A stretch of DNA of 64,000 bases from Pseudomonas sp. ZH-FAD (GCF_002803095.1 NZ_PGLR01000007.1:62001-126000); one strand, 5' to 3'. Positions 16,606 to 26,209 are shown, numbered from the stretch's first letter. Notes: a model not told the origin generated them from the letters alone. Program-made: numbers and translations.

Positions 16606-16947
16606 TTATTCACCACCCCTGTTGCGCTGCTCCAGCTCATCACCCAAGCGCCCCAGCGTCGGCCGAATGCCGGCGCGGTGCGCGGCGCGGGCGATGGCGT
16701 GCGCCGCCAGCGGGGCGCTGGCCAGCAGAATCAGCAGGCCGATAAAGGCCTCCAGTGCCAGCTCGCCACTGCTGGCCAAGGCCACTGCGCCCAGTAACAG
16801 GACGGCGCCGAGAACCCCGGCCTTGCTCGCCGCATGCATGCGGCTGTAGCTATCGGGCAGGCGCAGCACGCCGATCGCACCAAGCAGAGAGATCACTGCG
16901 CCGCTCAGTACCAGCAGCGAGGCCAGCCAGGCTTGTACTTCGTTCAT
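16606..16947 (-). CDS. mnhG: Mrp antiporter subunit G (first Mrp operon)
   Basis: Small membrane subunit of the multi-subunit monovalent cation/proton antiporter. 113 residues, three hydrophobic helices; the family motif GAIGVLRLPDSYSRMHAASKAG is visible in its expected place (about residues 23-45). Last gene of the six-gene minus-strand operon; its ATG overlaps the mnhF stop by 4 nt. The C-terminal tail is charged (DELEQRNRGGE). Confidence 0.93.
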   Translation of the reverse strand: MNEVQAWLASLLVLSGAVISLLGAIGVLRLPDSYSRMHAASKAGVLGAVLLLGAVALASSGELALEAFIGLLILLASAPLAAHAIARAAHRAGIRPTLGRLGDELEQRNRGGE

Positions 16948-17255
16948 GGGCGTTCCTCGCTCTTCTCCGGCATCTGGCTGTGGGCGTCATCGAACAGGAA
17001 GGCAAAGGCCGCCGTGCCGAGAAACGACACCAGTGCCAGCAGCACGGCGACGTCGATGAACAGCGCCTCGCCGCGCATCAGGCACAGCAGGGCCATGGCG
17101 GCGACCGCCAGCAGGGTGAGGGCGTCGATGGCCACCGCACGATCCGGGCGGCTTGGGCCGCGCAACAGGCGATAGAGGCTGATCAAACCGCTCAATGCGA
17201 GCAAGGCTGCAGCCAGGGGTAATACCCAGGCGGCACCGGCCAGGTGCAGGGTCAT
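16944..17255 (-). CDS. mnhF: Mrp antiporter subunit F (first Mrp operon)
   Basis: A 103-residue membrane subunit with three helices. The LLRGPSRPDRAVAIDALTLL motif is diagnostic for MnhF/MrpF (corresponding to LxxGPxxxDRVxAxD). It overlaps mnhE upstream and mnhG downstream by 4 nt each, which indicates one tightly coupled transcript for subunits that must be made together. Confidence 0.93.
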   Translation of the reverse strand: MTLHLAGAAWVLPLAAALLALSGLISLYRLLRGPSRPDRAVAIDALTLLAVAAMALLCLMRGEALFIDVAVLLALVSFLGTAAFAFLFDDAHSQMPEKSEERP

Positions 17256-17749
17256 GGCGTTACTCCTTCGGCTTTGCCGGCATCGAGCCAGGCCAACAGG
17301 CGGCGTTCCAACTCGATGAGGATTTCGGTCACGTCCTCGCGGCGCCGCGCATCGAGGGCGTGGATATAGAGCAGACCTTGCTCCTCGTCATAGTCCAGGG
17401 CCAGGGTGCCGGGGGTCAGGGTCAGCAGGGTGCCGAGCAGGGTGACCTTGTCCACCTCGCGGCGAGTCACCGGGTAGGCCAGCACGGCCGGTTCCACATC
17501 GACCCGGCGCGCCAGCACCAGCGTGGCGACGTGGTAAGTCGCGAGGAACACCTGGGCGGTGAACCACAGGCAGAAGCTGACCCCATGCTCCAGGCTGCGT
17601 GCGTAACGACGCAGGCGCCCGAGTGCCAGGCCCAGCAGGCGAGCGACCAGGTAGAGCAGGGCGAAGGCCAGCAGGCCACCGCCGAGATGAGCGGCGCCGA
17701 GGCTCCAGGCCAGGCCGGCGCTGGCCAGCAAATGGATGACAAACAGCAT
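17252..17749 (-). CDS. mnhE: Mrp antiporter subunit E (first Mrp operon)
   Basis: A 165-residue membrane subunit. Two N-terminal hydrophobic helices (VIHLLASAGLAWSLGAAHLG, LLAFALLYLVARLLGLAL) are followed by the conserved soluble part with VTLLGTLLTLTPGTLALDYD, close to the LTPGT signature of MrpE. Its ATG overlaps the mnhD stop by one base. It assembles with the other Mrp subunits in the inner membrane. Confidence 0.93.
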   Translation of the reverse strand: MLFVIHLLASAGLAWSLGAAHLGGGLLAFALLYLVARLLGLALGRLRRYARSLEHGVSFCLWFTAQVFLATYHVATLVLARRVDVEPAVLAYPVTRREVDKVTLLGTLLTLTPGTLALDYDEEQGLLYIHALDARRREDVTEILIELERRLLAWLDAGKAEGVTP

Positions 17750-19245
17750 CAGGTACCTCCTGCGCCAGTGAAGGGTTGCAGATAGGCTTGCGGGTCGGCG
17801 AGTTGCGCGGCTGCGGCCACGGCATAGTCGATCAGCGGGCCGGCGCCCAGGCCGATCAACACGGTCAGCAGCGCCAGGGCGCTCATGCCCAACCAGGCCG
17901 CGCGTATACCGGTAACCGTTTGCAGCGCTTCTTCACCTCCCGGATGGGGCTTGAGAAATGCTTCGTTCCAGATCTTGTTCATCGATAGCAGGGTGAACAC
18001 GCCGGTCAGCAGGGCGATGCCCGCCGCCCACCACGCAGCGGCATCCAGGCTGGCCTTGACCAGCAGGAACTTGGCCCAGAAACCGGACAGCGGCGGAATG
18101 CCTGCCAGCGACAGCGCCGGAATGGCGAACAGCAGCGCCAGCCAGGGCATGCGCTTGTACAGCCCGCCCATATCAGCCAGGCGCTCGGAGCCGCAGATGC
18201 GCGCCGCCAGGCCGCCGATGAAGAACAGGTTGGCCTTCACCACGATATGGTGGATCAGGTAGAACACCGCGCCGGCCAGCGCCAGCGGGGTGGCCAGGGC
18301 GAGGCCGAGAATCATGTAGCCAACCTGGCTGACGATGTGGAACGACAGGATACGGCGCACCTCGGTCTGCGCCGCCGCACCCAGCACGCCCACCAGCATG
18401 GTGGCGCAGGCGACCCACAGCAGCAGTTGATGCGGCAGACCGTATTCCGGCCAGAGCAGGGTTACCAGGCGAATCAGCGCGTACACGCCGACCTTGGTCA
18501 AGAGCCCTGCGAACATCGCCGAAACCGCCGTCAGAGCGACGTGATAGGTGGCCGGCAGCCAGCCGAACACCGGGAACAGCGCGGCCTTGATGGCAAACGA
18601 CAGCAGCATCAGCAACAGCGCCGGCGTTACGCCTGGTGGTGCCTCACCGCTGCGCATGATCACTGCCAGCTCGCCCATGTTCAGCGTGCCGCTGGCGCCG
18701 TAGACCAGGCCGGCGGAGAGCAGGAAGATCAGCGTGGCGAACAGGTTAAGGGCCACGTAGGTCATGCTGCCAGCCAGCCGGCGGCTGCCGCCGCCAAGCG
18801 CCATCAGGGCGAAGGAGGCGATCAGCAGCACCTCGAACCAGACATAGAGGTTGAAGATGTCGGCGGTGATGAAGGCGCCGCAGATGCCGGTCAGCAGACC
18901 CTGGATGAACAGGTGAAAGTCGCGACCGATCTTGCTGTCGTTGTCCTTGGCCACGCCATAGAGCAGGGTGACCAGCGCGACCAGGGCACTGATGGCGATC
19001 ATTACCGCCGACAGGCGATCGATCACCAGGCTGATGCCGAACGGCGCCTGCCAGTTGCCCACCTGACCACTGAGCACCACGCCTTGTGCGGCCTGCCAGA
19101 CCAGCACCAGGCCTACGGCCAGCAGCAGTGCGGTGCCACTCAGGCTGAGCACGCGCACGGCCTGCAGGTGGCGGCGCAGGATGATCGCCAGCAGCAGGCT
19201 GCACAGGGGAACGAGGATCGGCGCAACGAGTAACGCGTGATTCAT
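17749..19245 (-). CDS. mnhD: Mrp antiporter subunit D (first Mrp operon)
   Basis: A 498-residue antiporter-like subunit homologous to complex I NuoM/NuoN. About 14 membrane segments are visible. ADIFNLYVWFEVLLIASFAL holds the conserved glutamate of the ion path, and the lysine in SFAIKAALFPVFGWLPATYH is the expected helix-7/8 site. SFHIVSQVGYMILG and SLAGIPPLSGFWAKF are further family motifs. Overlaps mnhC by 4 nt and mnhE by one. About 500 residues is normal. Confidence 0.95.
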   Translation of the reverse strand: MNHALLVAPILVPLCSLLLAIILRRHLQAVRVLSLSGTALLLAVGLVLVWQAAQGVVLSGQVGNWQAPFGISLVIDRLSAVMIAISALVALVTLLYGVAKDNDSKIGRDFHLFIQGLLTGICGAFITADIFNLYVWFEVLLIASFALMALGGGSRRLAGSMTYVALNLFATLIFLLSAGLVYGASGTLNMGELAVIMRSGEAPPGVTPALLLMLLSFAIKAALFPVFGWLPATYHVALTAVSAMFAGLLTKVGVYALIRLVTLLWPEYGLPHQLLLWVACATMLVGVLGAAAQTEVRRILSFHIVSQVGYMILGLALATPLALAGAVFYLIHHIVVKANLFFIGGLAARICGSERLADMGGLYKRMPWLALLFAIPALSLAGIPPLSGFWAKFLLVKASLDAAAWWAAGIALLTGVFTLLSMNKIWNEAFLKPHPGGEEALQTVTGIRAAWLGMSALALLTVLIGLGAGPLIDYAVAAAAQLADPQAYLQPFTGAGGT

Positions 19246-19646
19246 CGGCGAGCCTCCGCACCATTGGCGTCGTGTTCATGCTCGCTGTCGTGCCAGTCCG
19301 GTGCCGGTTGCTCGGTGATCGAGCTGACCGAGTCGGTGGTCTTGTCGCCATGCAGTTCGCGGGTGCGCTTGAGCAGCGCCAGGGCGAAGATGAACAGGCT
19401 GAAACCGATGACGATGGCGGTCAGTACCAGCGCCTGCGGCAACGGGTTGGCCGTGCTGGCTGCGTTGCCAGCCTCGACGAAGGCCGGGCGTTCGCCGAAG
19501 AAGCGTCCGGCGGTGAGAACCCCCAGGTTGATTGCGTTACCCAGGACCACGACGCCCAGCACGACGCGCTTGAGGTTACGATCCAGGAGCATCCACAGGC
19601 CCAGACCGGCCAGGCATCCGGTAGTGATTGCGGCTAGCCATTCCAT
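19242..19646 (-). CDS. mnhC: Mrp antiporter subunit C (first Mrp operon)
   Basis: NuoK-like subunit with three transmembrane helices, 134 residues. The ATG at 19646 opens MEWLAAITTGCLAGLGLWMLL and overlaps the TAA of mnhA. The motif VVLGNAINLGVL and the DPLPQALVLTAIVI-type signature (here NPLPQALVLTAIVIGF) are diagnostic. Its C-terminal tail (about residues 96-134) is longer than in the second operon's MnhC and is charged and His/Asp/Glu-rich (DWHDSEHEHDANGAEARR). Confidence 0.93.
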   Translation of the reverse strand: MEWLAAITTGCLAGLGLWMLLDRNLKRVVLGVVVLGNAINLGVLTAGRFFGERPAFVEAGNAASTANPLPQALVLTAIVIGFSLFIFALALLKRTRELHGDKTTDSVSSITEQPAPDWHDSEHEHDANGAEARR

Positions 19647-22366
19647 TACTGGCGAACTCCCGTCAGCTTGTCGATCATGTGCAGGGCAGAGCCGAACACG
19701 GTGAGGAAAACGCCGATATCGAAGAGCAAGGGCGTACCCAGCGGCAGCCCGCCAGGGAAGATCCAGAGACCGGTGAGAAAGGCGCTGCCCGCGATCAGGC
19801 CAAGAATGCCGGCACCCGCAGCACAACCCAGGCCGATACCGATCAGTTGTGCAGGCGCCACCGGCAGCACCCGGCGAATCTGCCCGTGGCCGTAGGTCAG
19901 CACCAGCAGGATCAGGCCGCAGGCCGCCACCAAGCCGCCAATGAAACCGCCGCCGGGCAGGTTGTGACCGCGCCACAGCACCAGCAGCGAGGCGGCCATC
20001 ATCAACCAGGCCAGTGGGCGCAGGCCTTGGCGCAGCAGCGGCGAGGTGAAGGCATCTTCACCGCTATGCTCGTTACCGAAGCGCCGGCCAGTGCTCAGCA
20101 GGCTGGCCGCCGCCAGGGCAGAAAGGGCGACCACGAGGATCTCGCCCAGGGTATCGAAAGCGCGGAAGTCCACCAGGATCACGTTGACCACGTTGTGCCC
20201 GTGGCCACCCGGCAAGCTGTTGGCCTGATACCACTGGGCGATTTCGCCCGGCAGTGGCAGGCTCACCGCCAGCAGCAGGGCACCGGTCACGCTGAGGCCG
20301 AAGAGGATCGCTACGCTGGCATGCAGGCGTCGCTTCCACGGCGCGCGTGCACCGCTGGTGGGAACCGTGGGCATCTTGCGAAACACCAGGGCGAGGAAAA
20401 TCAGACTGAGGGTTTCCACCATCAGCTGAGTCATCGCCACGTCCGGTGCATTGACCGAGACGAACACCAGCGCCAGGCCCAGGCCGCAGGCGCCCAGTGC
20501 GGCCAGCAAGGTCAGGCGGCCAGGCAGGAACGCCGCAGCCACACCGCCGGCCAGTGCCAACAGGCAGCCGGCCAGGCCCAGCGGCGAGATCGGGCTGTAG
20601 CTGCCCTGCAGCAGTCGCGGCAGCGCCGGCAACAAGCCGACCGCCAGCAGGCCGCCGACCGCCAGGGCCAGCAGCACCAGATGCTGACGCAAGGAGCCGT
20701 GCTGGAAACGGGCGGCAAGCAGACCGGCGAAGTGGAAAACGCGTTTGAGCAAACGATCCCAGAGCAGGTCGCCACTGACGTTCCAGGCCGCGTTGGCACG
20801 ATCAAGCGCCTGCCGTACCCGGTCGCGCATCACGTAGAACAGCACGCCCAGCGATACGGTCAGCAAGCTGGCTACAAGCGCTGGGGTGATGCCGCCCCAC
20901 AGATACAGGTGCACATCCACCGGGCCGCGCGCCACGGCTTGCACCGCGTTGTTCACCAGCCAGGTCTCCGGCCAGGCATTCCAGGCGCCGAGCAGGAAAC
21001 CGCCGATGGCCAGCAGCATCGGCCCCAGCCACATCGGCAAGCCGACTTCGTGCGGCGTGCGCGGATAGTCGCCACGCTTGCCGAGGAAGGTCTGCAGGAA
21101 GACCAGGCCGGCAGCGGCGAACAGCAGAGCGTTGGTAAGGATCATCACCAGCGTTACCGCCCAGCCGATATGACCCATCTCGATCAGGCCGGTGTACTTG
21201 AACTCCTTGGCGATGAAACCGAAAAACGGCGGCAGACCGGCATTGGAGAATGCCGCCAGGGCTACTGCCGCACCCGTCAACGGCATGAAACGGATCAAAC
21301 CGCCCAGGCGTGCCAGCTCGCGGGTGCCGGTGGCGTGGTCGATGGCACCGACTGCCATGAACAGCGCGCCTTTATAAAGAGAATGCGCCACCAGATAGAG
21401 CACGAACGCCTGCAGGCCGTAGCTGGTGTTGGTGCCGATCAGCATGGTCAGCTGGCCCAGCACGGTCACCGTGGTGTACGCCAGCAGGCGCTTGAGATCG
21501 GTCTGGCGGAAGGCGAGAAAGGCGCCGAGCACCGCAGTGGCTGCGCCGAAGGTAATCAGCAGGGTGCCCCAGCCGACGGAGCCGCCGAGCACCGGGTTGA
21601 GACGAGCCAGTAGGTAGATGCCGGCTTTTACCATGGTCGCCGAATGCAGATAGGCCGACACCGGAGTCGGTGCGTTCATCGCATTGGGCAGCCACAGATG
21701 GAAGGGCACCTGCGCCGATTTGGTGAAGCAGCCCAGCAGCACCAGGGCAATGATCGCCGGCAGCAGCACATGGCCTTCGATCTGCTCGGCGCTGAGATTG
21801 GAGAACTGCCAGTTGCCCGTCGCGCCACCGAGCAGGATCAGTCCCGCCAGCAGCGCCAGGCCGCCGCCGCCGGTGATCAGCAGCGCCTGCAACGCCGCAC
21901 GGCGCGATACCGCTTTGTCGTGTTGAAAACTGATCAGCAGGAAGGAGGCGATACTGGTCAGCTCCCAGAATACGAACATCGCTACCAGGTCGTCGGCCAG
22001 TACCAGGCCGAGCATCGCCAACATGAACACCAGCAAGTAAGCGTGAAAGCGGCCGAGGTGGGCGTGGCTGGACAGATAACTGCCGGCGTACAGCACGATC
22101 AGGCTGCCGATGCCGCTGATCAGCAGGGCAAAAACCAGCGAGAGGCCGTCCAGGCGCAGGCTCAGGTTGATACCCAGTGCCGGAATCCAGCTCAGGCTTT
22201 GCATCACGGCGCCGCCGCCGGCGATCAGCGGAATTTGTTGACCGAACCAGACGAAGGCCGCCAGCGGCGCCAGCATCAGCAGCCAACCTGTGCGAGCACC
22301 CAAAAGGCGCGTCAGGCCGGGTGCCATGATGGCAGCCAGGGCGATCAGGGACAGTAGGTAGAGCAC
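19646..22366 (-). CDS. mnhA: Mrp antiporter fused subunit A+B (first Mrp operon)
   Basis: A 906-residue fused MnhA-MnhB (PhaAB) protein, typical of group 2 Mrp systems. The start is GTG at 22366, 8 bases after AGGAG. The N-terminal NuoL-like part shows MFVFWELTSIASFLL (conserved Glu), [13 protein letters not shown] and FSNAGLPPFFGFIAKE. The C-terminal MnhB-type part has [17 protein letters not shown] and [14 protein letters not shown]. First gene of mnhA-C-D-E-F-G on the minus strand. It exchanges Na+, K+ or Li+ for protons in the inner membrane; the cation preference cannot be read from sequence. Confidence 0.95.
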   Translation of the reverse strand: MLYLLSLIALAAIMAPGLTRLLGARTGWLLMLAPLAAFVWFGQQIPLIAGGGAVMQSLSWIPALGINLSLRLDGLSLVFALLISGIGSLIVLYAGSYLSSHAHLGRFHAYLLVFMLAMLGLVLADDLVAMFVFWELTSIASFLLISFQHDKAVSRRAALQALLITGGGGLALLAGLILLGGATGNWQFSNLSAEQIEGHVLLPAIIALVLLGCFTKSAQVPFHLWLPNAMNAPTPVSAYLHSATMVKAGIYLLARLNPVLGGSVGWGTLLITFGAATAVLGAFLAFRQTDLKRLLAYTTVTVLGQLTMLIGTNTSYGLQAFVLYLVAHSLYKGALFMAVGAIDHATGTRELARLGGLIRFMPLTGAAVALAAFSNAGLPPFFGFIAKEFKYTGLIEMGHIGWAVTLVMILTNALLFAAAGLVFLQTFLGKRGDYPRTPHEVGLPMWLGPMLLAIGGFLLGAWNAWPETWLVNNAVQAVARGPVDVHLYLWGGITPALVASLLTVSLGVLFYVMRDRVRQALDRANAAWNVSGDLLWDRLLKRVFHFAGLLAARFQHGSLRQHLVLLALAVGGLLAVGLLPALPRLLQGSYSPISPLGLAGCLLALAGGVAAAFLPGRLTLLAALGACGLGLALVFVSVNAPDVAMTQLMVETLSLIFLALVFRKMPTVPTSGARAPWKRRLHASVAILFGLSVTGALLLAVSLPLPGEIAQWYQANSLPGGHGHNVVNVILVDFRAFDTLGEILVVALSALAAASLLSTGRRFGNEHSGEDAFTSPLLRQGLRPLAWLMMAASLLVLWRGHNLPGGGFIGGLVAACGLILLVLTYGHGQIRRVLPVAPAQLIGIGLGCAAGAGILGLIAGSAFLTGLWIFPGGLPLGTPLLFDIGVFLTVFGSALHMIDKLTGVRQ

Positions 22367-22586
22367 TCGTTTCTCCTGTGCCGAGCGTCGAATCCAAGCC
22401 GGCCTGACGACTACGTAAGCACCGTAGCTGCGCTATTCAGGGCGTATTGGTCATATCAGGCCGCATTTGTTTCATCATAGGAAAAACCAATCGAAGATCG
22501 CTATTTTATGAAGTTTCAGAACATTGCATGATAGGCGGCTACCATCATTGGCAGTATTGAGATAAGCAGTGAAACAGGAGAACAGC

Positions 22587-23732
22587 GTGCAGATTCAGGG
22601 CTATTTCGACTTGCGCTTCGAGGCGGTGAGAGACGCATTCGCCGCTCTGTTCGACGACGCGCAGGAACGGGGCGCGGCCCTGTGCGTGAAGGTCGGCGGG
22701 GAAACCGTGGTCGACCTGTGGGCCGGGGTCATGGACAAGGATGGCCAGCAGGCCTGGCACAGCGACACCATCGCCAATCTGTTCTCCTGCACCAAGCCCT
22801 TCGCTGCCGTGGTTGCCCTGCAACTGGTGGGTGAGGGCAAGCTCGATCTGGATGCACCGGTGGCGCGCTACTGGCCGGAGTTCGCCGCAGCCGGCAAACA
22901 GCGCATCAGCGTGCGTCATCTGCTCTGTCATCAGGCAGGGTTGCCAGCGTTGCGCCAGGCTCTGCCCGCCGAAGCGTTGTATGACTGGCAGACCATGACC
23001 GACGCCCTGGCAGCTGAAGAGCCCTGGTGGCCGCTGGGTGAGGGCCATGGCTACGCGCCTATTACCTACGGTTGGCTGATCGGTGAGCTGATTCGCCGTG
23101 TGGAAGGTCGTGGCCCAGGCGAGAGCATCGCTGCGCGCATCGCCAAGCCACTGGAGCTGGATTTCCATGTCGGCCTGGCTGATAGCGAGTTCGATCGCGT
23201 CGCCCATATCGCGCGCGGCAAGGGCAATCTCGGCGACGCCGCCGCGCAGCGCCTGCTCAAGGTGATGATGAGTGACGCCAGCGCCATGAGCACGCGCTCG
23301 TTCACCAACCCGCCGTCGATCATGACCAGCACCAACAAACCGGAGTGGCGGCGCATGCAGCAACCGGCCGCCAATGGTCACGGCAACGCGCGCAGCCTGG
23401 CGGGCTTTTATGCCGGTCTGCTCGACGGCAGCCTGCTCGATGCTGACCTGCTGGGTGAAATGACCCGCGAGCACAGCGTCGGTGACGACAAGACCCTGCT
23501 GACCCGTACCCGTTTCGGTCTTGGCTGCATGCTCGATCAGGCCGATGTGGCTAACGCCACTTATGGTATGGGGGCGAAAGCCTTCGGCCACCCCGGCGCC
23601 GGTGGCTCCAGTGGTTTTGCCGACCCCGAGCGCGACCTGGCATTCGGTTTCGTCACCAACAATCTAGGACCGTTCGTCTTGATGGACCCCCGCGCGCAGA
23701 AACTTGCGCGACAGATTGCGGACTGTATCTGA
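22587..23732 (+). CDS. class C beta-lactamase-like serine hydrolase (EstB-type esterase)
   Basis: A 381-residue serine hydrolase of the beta-lactamase/transpeptidase-like family. I start at GTG 22587, 6 bases after CAGGAG; an in-frame GTG is at 22569. The nucleophile motif SCTK is at about residues 67-70 (LFSCTKPFAAV). ITYGWLIGEL is where the YxN tyrosine of class C enzymes falls; the Trp in place of Asn suggests an esterase and not a beta-lactamase. A HPGAGGSSGFADP segment near the C-terminus corresponds to the KTG/HxG site. No signal peptide, so probably cytoplasmic. The substrate is unknown. Divergent from the first Mrp operon. Confidence 0.85.
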   Translation: MQIQGYFDLRFEAVRDAFAALFDDAQERGAALCVKVGGETVVDLWAGVMDKDGQQAWHSDTIANLFSCTKPFAAVVALQLVGEGKLDLDAPVARYWPEFAAAGKQRISVRHLLCHQAGLPALRQALPAEALYDWQTMTDALAAEEPWWPLGEGHGYAPITYGWLIGELIRRVEGRGPGESIAARIAKPLELDFHVGLADSEFDRVAHIARGKGNLGDAAAQRLLKVMMSDASAMSTRSFTNPPSIMTSTNKPEWRRMQQPAANGHGNARSLAGFYAGLLDGSLLDADLLGEMTREHSVGDDKTLLTRTRFGLGCMLDQADVANATYGMGAKAFGHPGAGGSSGFADPERDLAFGFVTNNLGPFVLMDPRAQKLARQIADCI

Positions 23733-23776
23733 TTGAAACGGCTAAACTTGCGCCAGCCGTTCAGTACCAACCATAG

Positions 23777-23916
23777 CAGGCCGTTGAAAAACGTAGGCGA
23801 GGCAGCCAGTGCAAGGCAAAAACAGGCGAAAAAGCGCAGTTTACGAGCTGTAAATGAGCATTTTGAGCCTGTTTTTAACGCAGCAATGGCAACGCAGGTA
23901 GTTTTTCAACAGCCTG
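23777..23916. repeat. dispersed structured repeat, copy E (reverse orientation)
   Basis: A 140-bp family member in the opposite orientation to copies A-C. The ends are CAGGCCGTTGAAAAAC (23777-23792) and the complement of CAGGCTGTTGAAAAAC (23901-23916), 15 of 16 paired. The core is present as its complement at 23847-23861. The inner stem is AAAAACAGGC with GCCTGTTTTT. It is between two plus-strand genes and starts 44 bases after the esterase stop, so here it does not abut a stop codon. Confidence 0.85.
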
Positions 23917-23958
23917 ATAACGAACCGACCATTAGATTTGTGTGACCCCGGGGGCTAC

Positions 23959-24612
23959 ATGCGTGCCAACAAGATTTTTGCCTTTACCTGCTGCCTGCTG
24001 ATCGCGGGCTGCGCCGGCTCGGAAAAGAAGGAAGTCGCCAAGCCGGCAGTGATGCCACCGCCTCAAGTTACCCGCGCCTGGCTCGACGAGTACGAGCCGA
24101 AACTGCGTGAAGCGGTCAAGGGCAGCCACTTCGAGTTCGAGCGCCGCGAAAACCTGCTGGTGGTCACCGCCCCGGTGCAGGGCTCGTTCAATCCGGATCG
24201 TCCGCACATGCTGCTACCGGTCAGCCTCGGCCCCATCACCCGCGTAGCCAAGTTGCTGGAAAGCGACGAAGACGTTGCCGTGGTCGTGCTCGGCCATGCC
24301 GACAGCAGCGGTGACGACGCCCAGAACCGCGATCTGAGCCAGCAGCGTGCGCGGGCCGTGACCTCCATCTTCCGCCTCAGCGGCCTCAAGCAGAACCGCC
24401 TGCAGGTCATGGGCCTGGGCTCCGACGCACCCCGTGCGGCCAACGACAGCGCGGCCGGCCGAGCACTCAATCGCCGCGTGGAGATTCTCCTGACTTCGCG
24501 TGACACCATGCAGGGCCTGATCGCCAAGTACAGCCAGCCGGCCAAGGTGGAGCTCAAGGATGCACCCAAGGTAGCTGCCGCAGATCAAGGAAAAGTGAGC
24601 AAGTCGGAGTAA
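23959..24612 (+). CDS. OmpA-family lipoprotein
   Basis: A 217-residue predicted lipoprotein. ATG 23959 opens MRANKIFAFTCCLLIAGCAG with lipobox IAGC. The mature protein has a short linker, an N-terminal region ending in LLVVTAPVQGSFNPDRP, and an OmpA-like domain (about 75-185) with VVVLGHADSSGDDAQN, LSQQRARAV and GRALNRRVEILLT. The peptidoglycan-binding Asp/Arg pattern is retained. The C-terminal tail is lysine-rich. A third OmpA-type lipoprotein in the window, not closely similar to the tandem pair at 10.9-12.4 kb. It precedes pdxH. Confidence 0.87.
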   Translation: MRANKIFAFTCCLLIAGCAGSEKKEVAKPAVMPPPQVTRAWLDEYEPKLREAVKGSHFEFERRENLLVVTAPVQGSFNPDRPHMLLPVSLGPITRVAKLLESDEDVAVVVLGHADSSGDDAQNRDLSQQRARAVTSIFRLSGLKQNRLQVMGLGSDAPRAANDSAAGRALNRRVEILLTSRDTMQGLIAKYSQPAKVELKDAPKVAAADQGKVSKSE

Positions 24613-24693
24613 GCTTGCGGGCATTTCCACCCTGCGCGGGCAAGCACTAGAAGCCAGACGGATTGGCTTCTGGCCTTGCCCTGAGGAATTGCC

Positions 24694-25341
24694 ATGACCC
24701 AAACCCTGGCCGATATGCGCCGCGACTACACCCGCGACGGCCTGAGCGAAGCCCAGGCCCCGCTGGAACCCTTTGCCCTGTTTCGTCAGTGGTTCGATGA
24801 CGCGGTCAAGACCGAGCAACTGCCGGTCGAACCCAACGCCATGACCCTGGCCACCGTCGACGAAGAGGGCCGCCCGCACTGCCGGGTGCTCCTGCTCAAG
24901 GGCCTCGACGAGCGCGGCTTTACCTTCTTCAGCAACTACGACAGCGCCAAGGGCCGGCAACTGGCAGCACGCCCGTTCGCCGCCATGACCTTCTTCTGGC
25001 CCAGCCTGGAACGCCAGGTACGCATCGAAGGCCGCGTAGAGCGCGTGAGCGCTGCCGAATCCGATGGCTATTACCAGGTGCGTCCTATGGGCAGCCGTAT
25101 CGGTGCCTGGGCCTCGCCACAGAGCAAGGTGATCCGCGACCGCGCCGAGTTGGAAAGCCTGCTGGCGGAAACCGAAAAACGCTTCCAGGGCCAGACCCCG
25201 CACTGCCCCCCGCACTGGGGCGGCTACCGCCTGCTGCCCGAGCGCATCGAATTCTGGCAGGGCAGGCCAAGCCGCCTGCATGACCGCCTCAACTACCGCC
25301 TCAAGGGTGAGGCTTGGATTCGTGAGCGGTTGGCGCCCTAG
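24694..25341 (+). CDS. pdxH: pyridoxamine/pyridoxine 5'-phosphate oxidase
   Basis: FMN enzyme that oxidises pyridoxine or pyridoxamine 5'-phosphate to pyridoxal 5'-phosphate, the last step of vitamin B6 synthesis and salvage. 215 residues, the normal length. Recognisable motifs are [11 protein letters not shown] and [15 protein letters not shown] (FMN phosphate binding), [11 protein letters not shown], and the C-terminal signature [13 protein letters not shown]. Cytoplasmic dimer. Monocistronic, following the OmpA lipoprotein by about 80 bases. Confidence 0.97.
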   Translation: MTQTLADMRRDYTRDGLSEAQAPLEPFALFRQWFDDAVKTEQLPVEPNAMTLATVDEEGRPHCRVLLLKGLDERGFTFFSNYDSAKGRQLAARPFAAMTFFWPSLERQVRIEGRVERVSAAESDGYYQVRPMGSRIGAWASPQSKVIRDRAELESLLAETEKRFQGQTPHCPPHWGGYRLLPERIEFWQGRPSRLHDRLNYRLKGEAWIRERLAP

Positions 25342-25380
25342 GGGGCTTGTGGTCGCAACATCCCGAGAGAAAGAGGGAAG

Positions 25381-25403
25381 CAGCGAGCCTTGAGGGCTCG
25401 CTG
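25381..25403. terminator. hairpin between convergent pdxH and SDR genes
   Basis: CAGCGAGCC (25381-25389) pairs perfectly with GGCTCGCTG (25395-25403). No good T-run follows on either strand, so termination is plausible from position only. Confidence 0.4.
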
Positions 25404-25426
25404 TGGTTGAGCTGTGCGGCCGGCGG

Positions 25427-26209
25427 TTATAGCGTCGAGATGGTGCCGCCGTCGATACGGTGCTCGGAGCCGGAGACCGACGCGGCCCGCGGCGATGCAA
25501 GGAAGACGATCAGATCGGCCACCTCCTGAGGTGTGGCAGGCCTACCCAGCGGGAGGCCACCTATCGCCTCCATGACGATTCGTCTGCCGCCTTCGTAGTC
25601 GGTGCTCGCCTCTTCAGCCAAACGCTCGGCAAACCTTACGGACGCCTCGGTCTCTATCCATCCGGGCGCGACGCTCAGCACACGCACACCCTTGGGCGTC
25701 ACTTCCCGTGCCAGGGACTTGCTGTAGGTGGTGAGCGCTGCCTTGGCGGAGGCGTAAGCGGTGGTGGACTCTGGCAGCGGCATCATGCGCTGGATCGAGC
25801 TCACATGGAGGATGACGCCCGAGCCCTGGGCCAGCATGGCCGGTAACAGGGCGCGGTCCAGGCGTACGGCCGGCATCAGGTTCAAGTTCAGCTCGGCCTG
25901 CCAATGCTCATCACTGAGGGCGGCAAAGCCGCCGGCAGGCGCGCTCGAACCACCAACCGAGTTGATCACGATATCCACACCGCCCCAGCTATCCAGAACG
26001 GTCTGTGCGAGGTGCGCCACGCCTTGCGCCGTCGTCAGATCGGCGCCGATGTAGGTGACGCCATCTACAGGTTGTACCGACACGTCGCGCGCCGATGTCG
26101 CCACTCGGGCGCCAGCCGCCACCAGGGTCTGCACCACTGCAGCGCCAAGGCCCATGGTGCCGCCGGTCACCACCGCACGCAGGCCATCGAGTCGAAGGTC
26201 GAAGTTCAT
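25427..26209 (-). CDS. short-chain dehydrogenase/reductase (SDR)
   Basis: A 260-residue classical SDR. NAD(P)-binding TGGTMGLGAAV is at about residues 15-25, VINSVGGSS stands in for the NNAG motif, and the catalytic Tyr152/Lys156 pair is in AYASAKAAL with serines at 137-138 (HVSSIQ). The substrate is unknown. Its ATG overlaps the stop of the NTF2-like gene by 4 nt, so the two are coupled and probably act together. A divergent LysR regulator at 26635 likely controls them. No pathway can be named. Confidence 0.85.
   Translation of the reverse strand: MNFDLRLDGLRAVVTGGTMGLGAAVVQTLVAAGARVATSARDVSVQPVDGVTYIGADLTTAQGVAHLAQTVLDSWGGVDIVINSVGGSSAPAGGFAALSDEHWQAELNLNLMPAVRLDRALLPAMLAQGSGVILHVSSIQRMMPLPESTTAYASAKAALTTYSKSLAREVTPKGVRVLSVAPGWIETEASVRFAERLAEEASTDYEGGRRIVMEAIGGLPLGRPATPQEVADLIVFLASPRAASVSGSEHRIDGGTISTL

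Noticed and set aside
19628..21613. Long open frame on the plus strand opposite mnhA of the first Mrp operon
   Set aside because: It is antisense to a clear MnhA-MnhB gene, and its translation is rich in Gln, Arg, His and Gly with no domain, which is typical of a shadow frame in GC-rich DNA.
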